A DNA stretch of 64,000 bases from Rattus norvegicus (GCF_036323735.1 NC_086038.1:24637501-24701500); one strand, 5' to 3'. Shown: positions 49,045-60,607, counted from the first letter of the stretch. Numbers and translations are program-made. Notes: generated by a model not told the origin, from the letters alone.

Positions 49045-49069
49045 CTCATGTCATCTTTTTTTTCCCCAG
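49045..49069 (+). promoter_or_regulatory. Putative splice acceptor (polypyrimidine tract plus AG)
   Basis: A run of T and C (TCATCTTTTTTTTTCCCCAG) ends in AG immediately before the open frame. This is a near-ideal mammalian 3' splice site. A branch-point-like CTGAC lies about 30 bases upstream, near 49,036-49,040. It supports a terminal exon on the + strand. Confidence 0.55.
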
Positions 49070-49279
49070 ATACCTTTATCAATGAATGTGTCAACTTTTC
49101 TGGCATACGACCAGCCCACAATAAGTTACTGTGGGGTCCATCATGAACTCCTCTCCCATAAGACCTTTGAAACGAATGCACAGGAAGACACGATGGAAAG
49201 CCACCTAGAGACTGAGCTGGACTTGAGCACAATCACGTCAGCTGGCCGCATCGGCGACCATAAACCACAGCTGGCCTGA
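49070..49279 (+). CDS. Probable 3'-terminal coding exon of an unrecognised gene (partial)
   Basis: Seen: a pyrimidine-rich run ending in CCCCAG at 49,069, then 69 open codons and a TGA at 49,277-49,279. If the exon starts in phase 0 the peptide begins IPLSMNVSTFLAYDQPTISY and ends TSAGRIGDHKPQLA. The tail is rich in Ser/Thr and acidic residues (ETNAQEDTMESHLETELDLS) with no membrane segment, Cys pattern or catalytic motif that I can name. The exon is GC-richer than its surroundings and contains no repeat. It is followed by AT-rich, UTR-like DNA. The first ATG (49,082) is more likely an internal Met than a start, because the frame stays open back to the splice acceptor. I could not assign a family. 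Earlier exons were not identified in the window. The alternative is a chance open frame after a decoy acceptor. Confidence 0.55.
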   Translation: MPLSMNVSTFLAYDQPTISYCGVHHELLSHKTFETNAQEDTMESHLETELDLSTITSAGRIGDHKPQLA

Positions 49280-49302
49280 CCCAGCTGGCCTGACCCAGCT
49301 GA
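49268..49302 (+). repeat. 14-bp tandem repeat spanning the stop codon
   Basis: The unit CAGCTGGCCTGACC occurs at 49,268-49,281 and again at 49,282-49,295, followed by a half copy (CAGCTGA). The stop TGA lies in the first copy, so gain or loss of later copies would not alter the protein end. Confidence 0.9.
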
Positions 49303-51639
49303 ACGGTAGCCCAGGCTTGCCACCCAACTATAACCTCAACTACAGAAAGAGGAGACTCTGTTCATTGCAATTCTCGAATACAAAACAAAAACAAAACTCC
49401 CCTGTTCAAATAAACAAAATTTTAAGATTGGTTCATGAAATAAAAGAGGACATGAATTGTTTCAAGTCTACACTTTGTAACTAGCTAAGTTGTGCAGTAT
49501 TTTTTTGACTTTAACAGAGAACGACCCTGAAAAAAAATCATTTTTTTTCTCCAAAACTCATCCTACCTACATGTAAAAATTGTACAGCGCTAATGTATTT
49601 TTCATATTATAAAGTTTCAATTCTAGGAACAACTGGTATGTACAGTACTGTAATTTAATTGATGCTTTACTTTACACCTTTCAGTTTCTAAAATTTTAAA
49701 TTAACCAACATTATTTTCTTGTGTTCTTGAGAGTTACTTGGTTTTGTGGGGGCTGTTTTGTTACTGCATTTGTGCCCAGAAACCTTGACTCTGAAATCTG
49801 TGCTGTGCAAACAACGCACGATTTTTATCATTACCACGCTTACTGCATAGAATTTTATCTACTTGTTCCAGAAATAATACATTAACCAAAAGAAGGTTTT
49901 AATTGTTCAGACGTGTAAGATGTTCTTCAATTACATAGACAGGTCTTTCTTATAAACGGAAAAAAATCAGATTTTTTTTAACAGTTCTTCTAAGACTCAA
50001 CTGTTGCCTTGAATTACAGCCTAGTTTTTAAGCAGTGAAATGTAATGATAAAGAGGGATATTTTAACAAAATATTTCCGAATGAATGACTCATTATTTCA
50101 TCCTTTTGAATAACCATTGTTAAGGGTAGGGGAAAGCATGGACCAAACATCACTGGAAACAAAGGTTGTAACCATAGCAACAGACTTCTTCTATACACTT
50201 CAAAGGTGCAGCTAACATGACAAAGAAAAACCCCTGTTACATCTCCTCCTCGTTGTCAGGCCAAGGTGGGAGGATATGGCATAATTGTACAGTAGCAATT
50301 TTTTCTCTTAATTAACTCAAAGTGGTTTATCTAAAAATAACCACAAGTCAGTTCAAACTGCCTGGTTCTTAAGGCAAGTTTTCATTTGGAAGGCGAAACT
50401 ATATTTGGGAACATCTTGTAAGAAAAATACAGATTTTTTTTCTTTACTGTGTGCCACACCTAAGAAAGAACTTTATACATCTGGTTCTTTGAGGATAGAT
50501 GTGCTGGAGTAGAGAAAAGTCACTGCAGAATAGACCATACCATTGTTCGTGTTGTTGTTCATTTGGGAGTTTAACTACAAGTTATCTAAAACAATAACCA
50601 AGAGCTGTTGGCCCTCAATCTAACTTACATATTGGTTATTCGATTGTGTTTTAAACTGAATTCAAATCAGATAAAGAAAACCTGTTCTTTTCTCCAGCTA
50701 AAATGACAACTTGTTTCTGTCGTCTAGCTGACAGGTTATTATTGGAAATATCAAGTTTGTTCATGGTAATCACACATTCCCTTTTTGTTTTTGCTTTGTT
50801 TGTTTTTAAAGAATATTTAGATACAAAACTGCAAGTGCCAATCGTTACGTGAAAAGAAACACTTTTCTTCATGGGTTTAACGTTATATTCATGACATCAA
50901 GAGCAGAGAAAGTAAACATCAATCTAACAGGTCAAACAATCAAAAACGATAGAGAAAAGGTCAGTGAAAAGCATTGGCAAACTGAATAATTTTTTACCTC
51001 CTAAAACATACTTTCTATATGCATCTAGCCTCACACAACTTGATCACAGTCAATTTAAGAATACCACCAGAAAGGAAGAAATTCAAAATTGTAAAGCAAA
51101 TTTCTGTTGAAAGAAAAAGGAAGCAAAATATTGGAAGAAGCAAAATTAACTTCAATGTAACTACAAATGTCACCGTACTTGTATCAAATATTTAGCATTC
51201 CAGAATTTGTAACATATTTTGCATAAATTATTTGCTATTCAATATTTTTGTTATGTAAGTCTAATTTTAACCTTTAATTGTTTTCCAGCTTCTCGCTTCT
51301 TTGCAATGTATTTTCTGAATGTTCTTGATCCCTTACCCTGAGATTTAGCTCTGAACAACATTTAAACTGGGTTACAAATTTGCTCTTCGTGAGTCTAAAA
51401 TCAAATGAAAAATTTTATTACAAAAACCAAATGTCATTTGCAACTTTTTCATTACAAATCATTCTCCCAAATATTAAAAAAAGAAGCATTGATTTGTAAG
51501 ACTAAGCAAACTTTTCGCAGACATTTTTTGAGTTGACAAATGACTTTTAGAAAAAAAAAATCCTTAAAGTTCCAAAGGAGCCTTAGGAACACACAGAACA
51601 CCTGTGACTTCCTGATGCAAACCACGAAAACATTTTTAA
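49280..51639 (+). other. Probable long 3' UTR following the terminal exon
   Basis: About 2.36 kb of AT-rich sequence with no SINE, LINE or long microsatellite that I can recognise, in a window where such repeats are otherwise frequent. AATAAA hexamers lie at 49,409-49,414 and 49,439-49,444, and an ATTAAA lies at 51,473-51,478, so a short and a long transcript end are both possible. Many ATTTA and T-rich stretches resemble mammalian UTRs. The downstream limit is set here by the antisense LINE fragment that starts near 51,640; the true polyadenylation site cannot be told from sequence alone. Confidence 0.45.
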
Positions 51640-51990
51640 TATATTATTTTTTTCAAATTCTTTGAGAATTCTCATGTGTTCATACAATGTATTCTAATCG
51701 TATTCACCCCCTTAACTCACCCCCTAGCTCTCCTAGCCCCACCCCCACTGCATCGCCCAACTTCTCCTAACCTCATATCCTTTTCATAGATCCAAAGTTC
51801 TGAATCCAAGCTGTATGACCCATGGACACTTGTGTGGGGCCCTCAACAGGATCATGGGTGACCTACCAGGAACCACACTCCTGAGAACAACTCTGAATTT
51901 CCTTGCCTATCAGACGCTCCTCAAGCTTTTCATTTTATCGGCAGGGCACTATCAAGGGAAACCTCAGAACTGTAGCTGGGGTTATTCTGT
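51640..51990 (-). mobile_element. Rodent LINE-1 (Lx-type) 3' fragment, antisense
   Basis: ATTCTCATGTGTTCATACAA, CGTATTCACCCCCTTAACTC, GGTGACCTACCAGGAACCAC and TTATCGGCAGGGCACTATC match the reversed 3' end of older rodent L1s. Sister copy at 24.99 kb. Confidence 0.6.
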
Positions 51991-52359
51991 GTCCTCAGCT
52001 ATGATAAGAAACTAACAACCTACAAATTTTGAGATCTTTCGTATTTGGCATTAAGTTCTTCTTTAAATAAGTGAGAGGTAAAGTCGGCTAGAAGAGCTGG
52101 TATCACACATATGAAATTTTTGTTCTCTTGAATCAACATTTTTTGTTGCTTTTAACTTCTCCTTTTCAGCTTTTACCATTCTCCCATTTCTCCATCAAAC
52201 TACCTGCCCAACAAACCCCTGTGGTCTCCTTCATGGCTACTGCTCAACTCTCTGAACAAGAAAAAAGCTGTTTGCCTCCCTGTTGCAGTTGAAAACTGGA
52301 GTCTGACCCATCACGGTTACAGCAGTGGCTAAAGCAAGGCAGTGTTTTAAGGTTTACAG
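51991..52359. other. Unique sequence, no feature seen
   Basis: No exon or repeat recognised. Confidence 0.4.
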
Positions 52360-52530
52360 ACCCCATGAATCGTCTCATCCTGTCATCCTAGGCAATCCTG
52401 TGAAGACACATTCATGCCCCAGAAGTTGAGACTCATCCAAGGACACAGAGATGATGAGCAGTGAGGGGTCGCACCACTCTCAAAGCCCAGAGGTTGTTTT
52501 TCCATTACACTAAAAGCTCTCCCGTCTCTC
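52360..52530 (-). mobile_element. MIR SINE
   Basis: CAATCCTGTGAAGACACATT, then CCCCAGAAGTTGAGACTCAT, CCAAGGACACAGAGATGATG and TTTCCATTACACTAAAAGCT follow the antisense MIR order. Confidence 0.65.
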
Positions 52531-53535
52531 TGGCCAGAGTCAGAGAACTCCCAGAGATGACAGACAGAAGACATTAATCATGTCACGTCTAAGCTCTAAT
52601 TCAACATAGAAGTCTGTACCATATGTGCGTCTCTGCAGGCAAGGCTCTAGGTTTACTTGTGATGATTTAGTTCAGGAGTAACAAAGCCACGCATTTAATA
52701 CACAGGGTGTTTTTGTGAGCACACAGCTCCTCACTCTCGAGACGTGAGAACAAGCAGACCCTGGAGTGCAGAGAAAAAGACAAGAGGCACGAAAAGAGAA
52801 ACTCAGAACAGTCTACACTGAGATGCTTTAGGTGGATGCTAAAAGTCCATAATACAGTCTATTAATGCATGCTTGCCTCAGAGCTAACGAGGAAGACTTT
52901 TTCTCCTTTTTGTGTTTTGGCAAACACATTTTTAAACCATGAGTTCTTTTTTAGAAGAACCATCATAATAAAGAATTTTCTTTTCATTTGTAAGAAAGAT
53001 AAAATATCAGTTATTCAAACGGACACAGATACCAAAAGCTATGACGGGCTGTGAATATTAGGGGGTTCATCACATCTTTATCTCTGTCTCCTCTAGGATG
53101 GTTCTAGAAATCTCATAAAACCAGCAAGACTTTTAATATAAATTATATTTTAGAAAGCAATATAAGCCAAATTTAACACTCAAGAAAATATAACCCAGTC
53201 TGAACTCAGATCTGTCTGCTTTCAGAAACTGCTTAGAAATTGCAAAATTTATTTTGCAAAGATATTTTCTAAAATAAACTGTTTAGGAGAGTAAAAATAC
53301 ACTTGGTTTTGACTATTCCCGACTGGGAGACAGATACCAACTCTCAAACTAACCACTAAAGATAAATAAAGAAACTGAAAGAATGAGAACAGAGAGCTGG
53401 TCCAACCTGGAAGAAAGAAAATCCAATGCTTGGGTGGAGAAGACAGGATCAGGGAGATCCAGGGAGCCTGGCCTGGTGTCAGGCAACTCTTAAGAGTTAG
53501 TGTAGTAACCGCGTATGTGTTGAGCATGTGTGTTT
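52531..53535. other. Unique sequence, no gene seen
   Basis: No exon with splice support and no repeat recognised. Confidence 0.4.
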
Positions 53536-53540
53536 AGTGC

Positions 53541-53548
53541 AAGCATGT

Positions 53549-53589
<41 letters not shown>
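53541..53589. repeat. (GT)n microsatellite
   Basis: About 24 GT units with an early TATG interruption. Confidence 0.95.
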
Positions 53590-53591
<2 letters not shown>

Positions 53592-55283
53592 CACATGTGT
53601 GCATGCATGAATACATGTATAAGTCAGAGCTCAACCTTGGAAGCCTTTCTTCAGCTGTTGTCCTTGGTTTTAGAGACAAGGTCATTGGAACCTAAGAAAA
53701 TCCTAGTATGCTAGACTGGTTAGCCATCAAGCAGCAGGAGTCTTTTTACCAGCACACCCATCATTTTTGCATGGGAATAATACACCCAGACCTGTACAGC
53801 TCCACTCTACCAGCTGGGCCATTTCCAGGGCCTGCCTCATCGCCCTTAACAGTCACTCATATTAAGTAGCAGTCTAACATGTCAGAGCTTATAAACAGGC
53901 TTACGTTCCTGAGCAGCAGGGTTTGTGGCATGAATTCAGATAAACAGTGGGGACAGTAAGAGTTTCCAACTGCACCCATTACCACATGAGCTCACTACAG
54001 TTATTCCTAAGTTGAGATGCCAAGCACGGGTGATCCAGGAGCGATGTCTTAAAGGCTGGAACTTCAGCGTGAGGGTGAAGTAGGCTGGCAACCAGCAACT
54101 GCGACGTGACTTGAAAATACAGTGGGGGAAAACTTTTGGAGAATATAGCGGCAAAGGAGCACCAGAAGGCTGATAGTTTATTTTTAATGTGACCTGCATA
54201 AGATTTTACTGTGCGGTTAAAAAGCAGCTATATTTAATTTAAAAAAAATAGTTAAATTCACATTTTAAAAGGTCTACTGTCGCTGTTATAAGGACACTGA
54301 ATGCAGCAGCTCTCCGGGACTTGCTGAACTCTCAAATTCCTTCCTTCTCTCGAAGATTTCTAGATTTCCTTCCATATATTTGTCCCCCTACAAAGCTGAG
54401 TGACATTTTTGTACATGTGTAAATCAGATTATATTTTAAGTGCACAGGAGACCTTGTAATAAAGGACCCTTGCAATAAGCCCTTTTCCTTTCTGATCTGA
54501 ACGACCATGCACTAATTTAATTTATCTGTAGGAAATTGATCTCCATGCATCTTTGGGTGTGTGAGTTAACCCCTACCATGCCACAGGGAATAGCTCCTGG
54601 TACCATCTTGGTCTGTGATCATACGTACTGAAGAGTTGTGTCCAGGTTCTAAAGCAGTCTACACGAAGGATCCCTGGCAGTCAGTTCTTTTTGCTGATTT
54701 TAATCTAGATTAATCTGAAAAGTCATATCAGCAAGAATACATAAGGTCGAGAGTTTTGTAGTTGTTTGTTTGAACTTTTGCCAACCACCATTTCCTCAAC
54801 GTTATTAAGAGGCTTCAAGCGGCCAGATTTACCGAGACAAAACGTAACAAATGCATTGTTAATACAGTGCTTGGGCAACCTATGCCAAGGGACGGAGTCT
54901 AGACAAAACCATGGCTCCAATGGTTTTGACTTTTTCCATGTCATTATAGCACCCTTTATTCTAAGCTGAAAGTATTGTCCCTATGTTTTATTGTTCCCCG
55001 AGCCCACCTGCAGGCATGTCTTGAGTAGAGCTAAGGGCACCAACATGGGAGTCGCCTGGGGCATTTCCCGCAAACTGTTGTTTGAAGATTTGGCTCCGGT
55101 AACCCTCCCTCTCAACAGGCAAATTTGAACCTGAGAGCTATTTTACTGCTTAGTTACTTTTTTGGGCAGTGATACAATAGTTTAAAAGATAGGGGTAGGA
55201 GCGATAGGGATATATTTCTAGAGATCCCTATCCAGGTTCCCTGAGTGGTGGCTAGGTCTCCACTGAGATGAAGAATCCCAGGT
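53590..55283. other. Mostly unique sequence
   Basis: The 200 bases after the GT tract may be a reversed B4-like SINE body, but too diverged to call. No exon recognised. Confidence 0.35.
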
Positions 55284-55297
55284 AGAAAATGACTGTC

Positions 55298-55392
55298 AGG
55301 GTTGGGGATTTAGCTCAGTGGTAGAGCACTTGCCTAGTAAGCGCAAGGCCCTGGGTTCGGTTCTCAGCTCTGAAAAAAAGAAAAAAGAAAAA
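55298..55392 (+). mobile_element. ID SINE (rat), young insertion
   Basis: GGGTTGGGGATTTAGCTCAG, TGGTAGAGCACTTGCCTAGT, CTGGGTTCGGTTCTCAGCTC and an A tail broken by G. The 14-bp duplication AGAAAATGACTGTC lies at 55,284-55,297 and 55,393-55,406 without mismatch. A few substitutions from the ID consensus, including C to T in the B-box region. Confidence 0.95.
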
Positions 55393-55406
55393 AGAAAATG
55401 ACTGTC

Positions 55407-56519
55407 CTTGGACTTTGTTGCTCTCTCAGGTTGGGTCAGTTCTGCAGAGTTAGTTGTCTGTGTCTTTTATTCATATAATAAAAGGAACTGGGGACATTTT
55501 CCTCTTAACTAGAAAATTTCGTTCCTCAGGAGCTTGGCGTCATGGACTGTTGTTAATGTGCATGACGAGGAGGGTATTGTGTTCTCACCTCATCTGGAAG
55601 CCATCTTAGAAAAGAGTGTTTTACAGAGTAAACTCAAGTTCAGAATTTGTGAGTTTGGTAGTAGAGTAGTGTTCTGTGTAATTACTAAAAATCAGTCTAT
55701 GCTATCACCGGCTACATGCCAGCAATGGCGGTCTCCCCAGCCCTGTGACTATCCCCAAGTGGCGGTCTGCCCAGTTTCCTGCCGTTCACTCGCTGTTGAA
55801 TCGTATCTTCCCAGGCCATCTGCCCCTTGCTAGCCCCTGTGGCTAGCTCTAAACCACTACTAGCCCCTTATAATTAAGACTCCAGAGACTTGTACTTTAT
55901 CAGTCTGATTTATAACAGTAAATTCTCAATTCCCAAAATGCCCACACTAAGTACTCAGGACTCAATTGATACTGATACAAGCTGCCCACCTAGATTGGAC
56001 GAATTGCCCTATACTATTCTATTGCTCTCCTATGATATCCATAGCTGCCTGTGGCTATTTCAAGACACATAGGACCAGTGAGTCGTCTTCCTCCATCCTT
56101 CTCTGTCCTCTGCACCCTCTTCTGTCTCTGAAACTTTCAGCCATGCCTTCTTTTCCACTGCCCAATCATAGGCTCCGCCTTATCTTTCACCTGCCCTCGC
56201 CTGCTTACAGTCAGAAATCGACGTAGTAGAGGATTCATATCCAGATTGTCAGACTCCAACGACGTGTTCCACACACCCCAAATGCATTTTAAAACAAGAG
56301 AGATGATTTTACACAATACAACTAGGCTTGTGTGTGTCTAGTTAGGGAGGGTGTTAAATGTGACGATGACAACAAAAAAAGGTTTCCGTCATTCCAATTT
56401 AGAAAATTACATTCTGTAAAGATATTCTTGAAATCCCAAATTAGTGTCTTAATGGAAACAAATGCCACTATGCTCTTGAGGTTTTGTGCATTGTTTCCTT
56501 TAAAAAGTAGAGAAGAAAA
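55407..56519. other. Unique sequence, no gene seen
   Basis: No exon with splice support. The 99-codon frame at 55,534-55,833 has no recognised features. Confidence 0.4.
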
Positions 56520-56657
56520 CTGGACCAGAGGTGGCTCAACGGGCAAAAGCTGCTTCTTCCTCCAAGTCTGACACCTAAATGTCATCCCTAGGACCCAAGT
56601 GATGCAAAGTGGGAACTGCCTGTTAAACTTGTTCTCTGCCTCCACACTACTCACAAA

Positions 56658-56698
<41 letters not shown>

Positions 56699-56720
56699 CG
56701 CATGCACCCACCCACAGATG
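56520..56720 (+). mobile_element. B3/B4-type SINE with CA tail
   Basis: ACTGGACCAGAGGTGGCTCA, ACGGGCAAAAGCTGCTTCTT, TCTGACACCTAAATGTCATC and GTTCTCTGCCTCCACACTAC run into the CA repeat. Confidence 0.6.
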
Positions 56721-56841
56721 TGTACACTCATATACATCTGTACACACAAACATGCCACAGACATACCTAACACACATGTGCTTGCACACACATACACACG
56801 TATACACATACCCACATATGTGTACACTTATACAAACACAA
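56657..56841. repeat. (CA)n and degenerate CA/CATA array
   Basis: About 17 CA units at 56,657-56,691, then CACACG, CACCCA and CATACA variants to about 56,841. Confidence 0.92.
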
Positions 56842-57174
56842 CACATAAAAGGAAGGAAAGGAAGAAAAGTTACAAAAAGTCCTTCTAAAGAAGAATATAC
56901 AAAGCATCATTATGCAAACACCTAGGTTCTATTTTAAACTAACAAGCCAAGGCAAGTAATCATCCATATTACTTTTAGCTGACAATAAAAATAGAGAATA
57001 CTAAAAAACCAAAATTTTGTGGATGAATGGTTAATAAAGTAACAAAATACAAATAAGGAGTGGAAAATATCGATGACCTAGTGTCATAAAATTTCAGACA
57101 GCAAACAGGTCAGTTGAGTTGCAGAGGATTTCCCATGAATCATTTGATGTGACAATATTCTATTTGTTTTCTCT
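56842..57174. other. Unique AT-rich sequence
   Basis: No feature recognised. Confidence 0.4.
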
Positions 57175-57322
57175 TTTATTTGTTGAGACAAAGTCTCGTT
57201 TTCTGTAACCCAGGCTGTCCAGGAACTGGCCATGTATTCCAGGCCTGCCTCAAACCCATGGCAATCCTTCTGTCTCAGCCTTCCAAAAGCTGGGATTATA
57301 GGCGTGAGCTGCTGCACCTGAC
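57175..57322 (-). mobile_element. B1 SINE, antisense
   Basis: TTGAGACAAAGTCTCGTTTT, CTGTAACCCAGGCTGTCCAG, AATCCTTCTGTCTCAGCCTT and AAAGCTGGGATTATAGGCGT are a clear reversed B1. Confidence 0.9.
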
Positions 57323-57617
57323 TCACAAGAATATCCTCTCTTTGTACTAATACTGACAAGGGAGAAGGGAGCTGCATAAAGAGGATCACCCACAGGCCTG
57401 CAGACTCTGACTAATATACACCTTTAATACATGAGTTCAAGAAAAAATACAAGTGAAGAAGGTAAAGTTACTTCTTAACTTCTTCCAAAGCTCCCATCTT
57501 CAAGCCTTTCTCAGTCTGTTACTCATAATGATTCTTAAGTAATGCCTTGATGGCACTAGTGGTTCCTGGAGCTTTGCAAACTAAAGCTGTCTCCATTTAT
57601 CCCTAAACTTGCAACAA
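57323..57617. other. Unique sequence
   Basis: No exon or repeat recognised. Confidence 0.4.
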
Positions 57618-57618
57618 C

Positions 57619-57649
<31 letters not shown>

Positions 57650-57832
57650 CACATACCACACACATACACACACATACATATACCACACACACACTGAACA
57701 CACACATATACACATACCACACAAACATACACAACACACACACTGAACACACACATATACACATACCACACATACATACACAACACACACACCATATACA
57801 CATATACCACACACATACATATACACACACAC
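57619..57832. repeat. Complex CA/CATA array with longer repeat units
   Basis: A CA run is followed by CACATAC and ACCACACACA blocks. A larger unit with CACTGAACACACACATATAC, then ACATACCACACA occurs at least twice (about 57,690-57,715 and 57,740-57,770), so it has higher-order structure. The 117- and 84-codon frames here are artefacts. Confidence 0.9.
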
Positions 57833-58429
57833 CATGCAATATCTCTAGGTACTGATAGTAGTATTTTACCGTAAAACACTATCCAAACAGGCAACATAAT
57901 CATCAACATGTCTACATAGTAAAACTGTTACACCTAGGGCCCTAACCCATGACTGACTGGCAGAGCAGGGATATCTGTCTAAAGCTATTCATACTGCAGC
58001 AAATAGAAACGCTCGTTACATCGGCTCACTCTGGCTCCATTGCCATGATACCTAAGTTTCATCCAAAATAGCTAGAATGATTCTGCTTTTTGACTGCAAA
58101 CATGTTCCTGGCATTGGGGTTGAAGATGTGAGACACAAGGAAGAGGACAAGAAAACAAGATGAGAGGTGAGTGAGGGGAGTGGATTTTGTGTTAGATGAT
58201 GTACGAGCTGTGGCTACAAATAAGTCTCACAATGATTAAAGCAACCATGGCTACTCAACGCCAGTGCAGATGCCGAGGACAAAGGGGACACAGGTATTTG
58301 TGCTTTTAAACCTCTCATCATACAGACTATCTGCAGACAAAAACAGCTCTCTTTTACATCCATTTTATCTTTGAGTTTGACTTTTGCTGGATCAGCCTCC
58401 ATGTATTGGACAGTGTTAGTTGTCCTTCA
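57833..58429. other. Unique sequence
   Basis: No exon or repeat recognised. Confidence 0.4.
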
Positions 58430-58790
58430 ATAGCTTGACCAAAATACCCGAGAACAATTTAAAGGAAGGCAAGATTTACTTTGGTTACAGTGTCAGAGGC
58501 AGAGAGTTCAGTCCGTAGTCCTTGACTCTTGACTGTGGTTCTCTGGGGAAGCTGAACACCATGATATCAGAAGCATGTGGCCGAGGCTGCTCTGTTGTGT
58601 GCAGAAAGATATGGACAAAGAAGGGGAGAGTCCGGGGCAAGATGGAGTCTCCGAGGACGTGATGTTCTTGATCCAGTACCTGCATCTAGGACCCTATCTA
58701 CTGAAGTCGGACTCAATTTCCGAAATATCACCACCACGTGAGAAATCACTGTCCTACACTGGCTCTCAGGGGACGGAAGGCACTTCATGT
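58430..58790 (+). mobile_element. Old rodent interspersed repeat, family not named
   Basis: AGCTTGACCAAAATACCCGA, AAGGAAGGCAAGATTTACTT and CAGAGAGTTCAGTCCGTAGT match the start of a common rodent repeat related to those at 434 and 33,495. The later part is weaker. A 140-codon frame at 58,575-58,997 begins inside it and is not supported as a gene. Confidence 0.5.
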
Positions 58791-60220
58791 CTGAATTACA
58801 ACAGACACCCTTTAGACTTCTGTTGGTTTGGTTCTCTCTTTGTCAAACTTCAAGGCAAGTTCTCTGACCCAACATTGTGTTTTCTCTTAGACTTTTCAGA
58901 GTCAGCCCCTGTTCTCTACACCATCACTTTGTGGAGGGCTGGGTTGCTTTTTATTTCTTATAAAACAGAAATGTACTTTGGGGCTACTTCTTTTTAACCT
59001 TTTCACTTTTAATCTGAATGCTTTCCAGACAAGCTAAAGTCATGCTTTCTACAGCTAAAAAATATCAATACTGCCATTATGAAAATTTGGTTTTGTTGTC
59101 AACCCTTTTCGGGGCCAGACTTCTGACAATTGATCATACTTGATCATGGCCACCAGAAGGAATGTATGCTTGTTTCTTGAAAGAACGACTTGAAACCAAA
59201 CATGGGAAAAGTAACAGATCACTTGCAGTCAGCTCTAAGAAACACTTCAGAATGCTCACTCAGAGTATTTCATCTTTATTAATCCATTTATTAACTATTC
59301 TGATTATTATGAATAATAGGATAATAAGAATTCTAAAGAATTAAGTAATGTCTTCATCTTAAGAAACCAAGAAAAATGATGAAGCAAAAAAAAAAAAAAT
59401 AGAGACTATGAGGCTGATAAAATATGGAGCCCAGCATTCAAAAACAAGTGATGGCTATATTGTTAGAATTATCCCTACTAACTGCCTTCCTGGTGTCTAC
59501 CTCATGAGCAGCACTCCTGAATTTAAAAGTCTCTATGTTTAATTGAGGCTCAAATGTTTGCCAGGTTTTTGTCTTCTTTCAATTCTACTCTGTGTGTGTT
59601 CCAGTTCTACCAAGTGTGTTCTTCTTTGGTAGGCACAAATGAAGCACATTAACACTCTGGAAAGACCACACAGTTAGCTGAGGTTTTTAATAAAGTATCC
59701 ATTCTGAAGGCTCACTCAGGTAAGCATGATAGTTTAATATGATTGTGTGGATTGAATAAAAACAACTTCTCAGAAGCTAACCTTTAAAACACATTCATCC
59801 AGTGAGAACAAGTGGCTCTTTTGCTTCGTGTGAAATTGATCAACTTTCTTGTTTTTCAGACATTTCATTCTTTAGGTAAGTACTGGTGAACACTGATCAG
59901 AATATTTATTCCACAAACCAACTCCTTTTGGTAGTTACTCTCTACTTAAGAAAGAAGCTAACAGAAAACATGGCTAAAAGTCATAATCAGAATCATTTCA
60001 GGGAGAGAAGCAAGTCGGGGGTGCAACTCAAATCTACTTCCAGTTATCCTCACCAAAATAAAACATTTTTGCAAACATGCTGATGCTGACAATCCGTAGG
60101 GCTGGTTCTTTGTTAGATATGAACAATTATCTACTGAGCCTTTCTTTTAAAGGCCTGTTCAAACAGATATAATTCAACTAAAGAGAAAAAGGGTGCCTAA
60201 AGAGCTACTTCAGTTCTTTG
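58791..60220. other. Unique AT-rich sequence
   Basis: An A run at 59,387-59,399. No exon or repeat recognised. Confidence 0.4.
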
Positions 60221-60352
60221 GAATTTTTTTTTGGGGGGGGGGGGTTAGGTTGCTGCTAGTAGTTCAGGCTGGCTTGAAACTGGTGACAGCCTTCCAAGTC
60301 CCCAACACCTGCTTCAGCCTCCTGATAGTTGACAACACATGCTTGGGTTACC
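60221..60352 (-). mobile_element. B1 SINE, antisense, diverged
   Basis: A T run and a 12-G run (60,233-60,244) replace the usual start. Then TTCAGGCTGGCTTGAAACTG, CTTCCAAGTCCCCAACACCT and GCTTCAGCCTCCTGATAGTT follow the reversed B1 order. Confidence 0.7.
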
Positions 60353-60533
60353 CACACATTATTTTAAAAAGTTAAAAATGTGTTTATTGAGTTTTTCTTA
60401 TCACTCGAAGCATATGTAATTATCTTTGGTGGTGTGAGCTACAAATTCTTATTCACAAAAATCTGGTACATTTGTTTTTTTACACAGAAATTTTCTCTAT
60501 ATGTTGATCTGTGTATATTTACCTGGACACCTC

Positions 60534-60588
<55 letters not shown>
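60534..60588. repeat. (CT)n microsatellite
   Basis: About 27 CT units. Confidence 0.97.
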
Positions 60589-60591
<3 letters not shown>

Positions 60592-60607
60592 CATTCTTCA
60601 TCTTTTG

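Noticed and set aside
56322..56846. 174-codon minus-strand frame rich in Cys and Val
   Set aside because: The Cys/Val-rich half is translation of a CA/CATA array; the rest includes SINE and unique DNA without support.
57556..57909. 117-codon Cys-rich minus-strand frame
   Set aside because: It looks like a cysteine-rich secreted peptide, but is only the translation of a CA/CATA microsatellite.
58575..58997. 140-codon + strand frame
   Set aside because: Starts inside an old rodent interspersed repeat; no splice sites or recognised domain.
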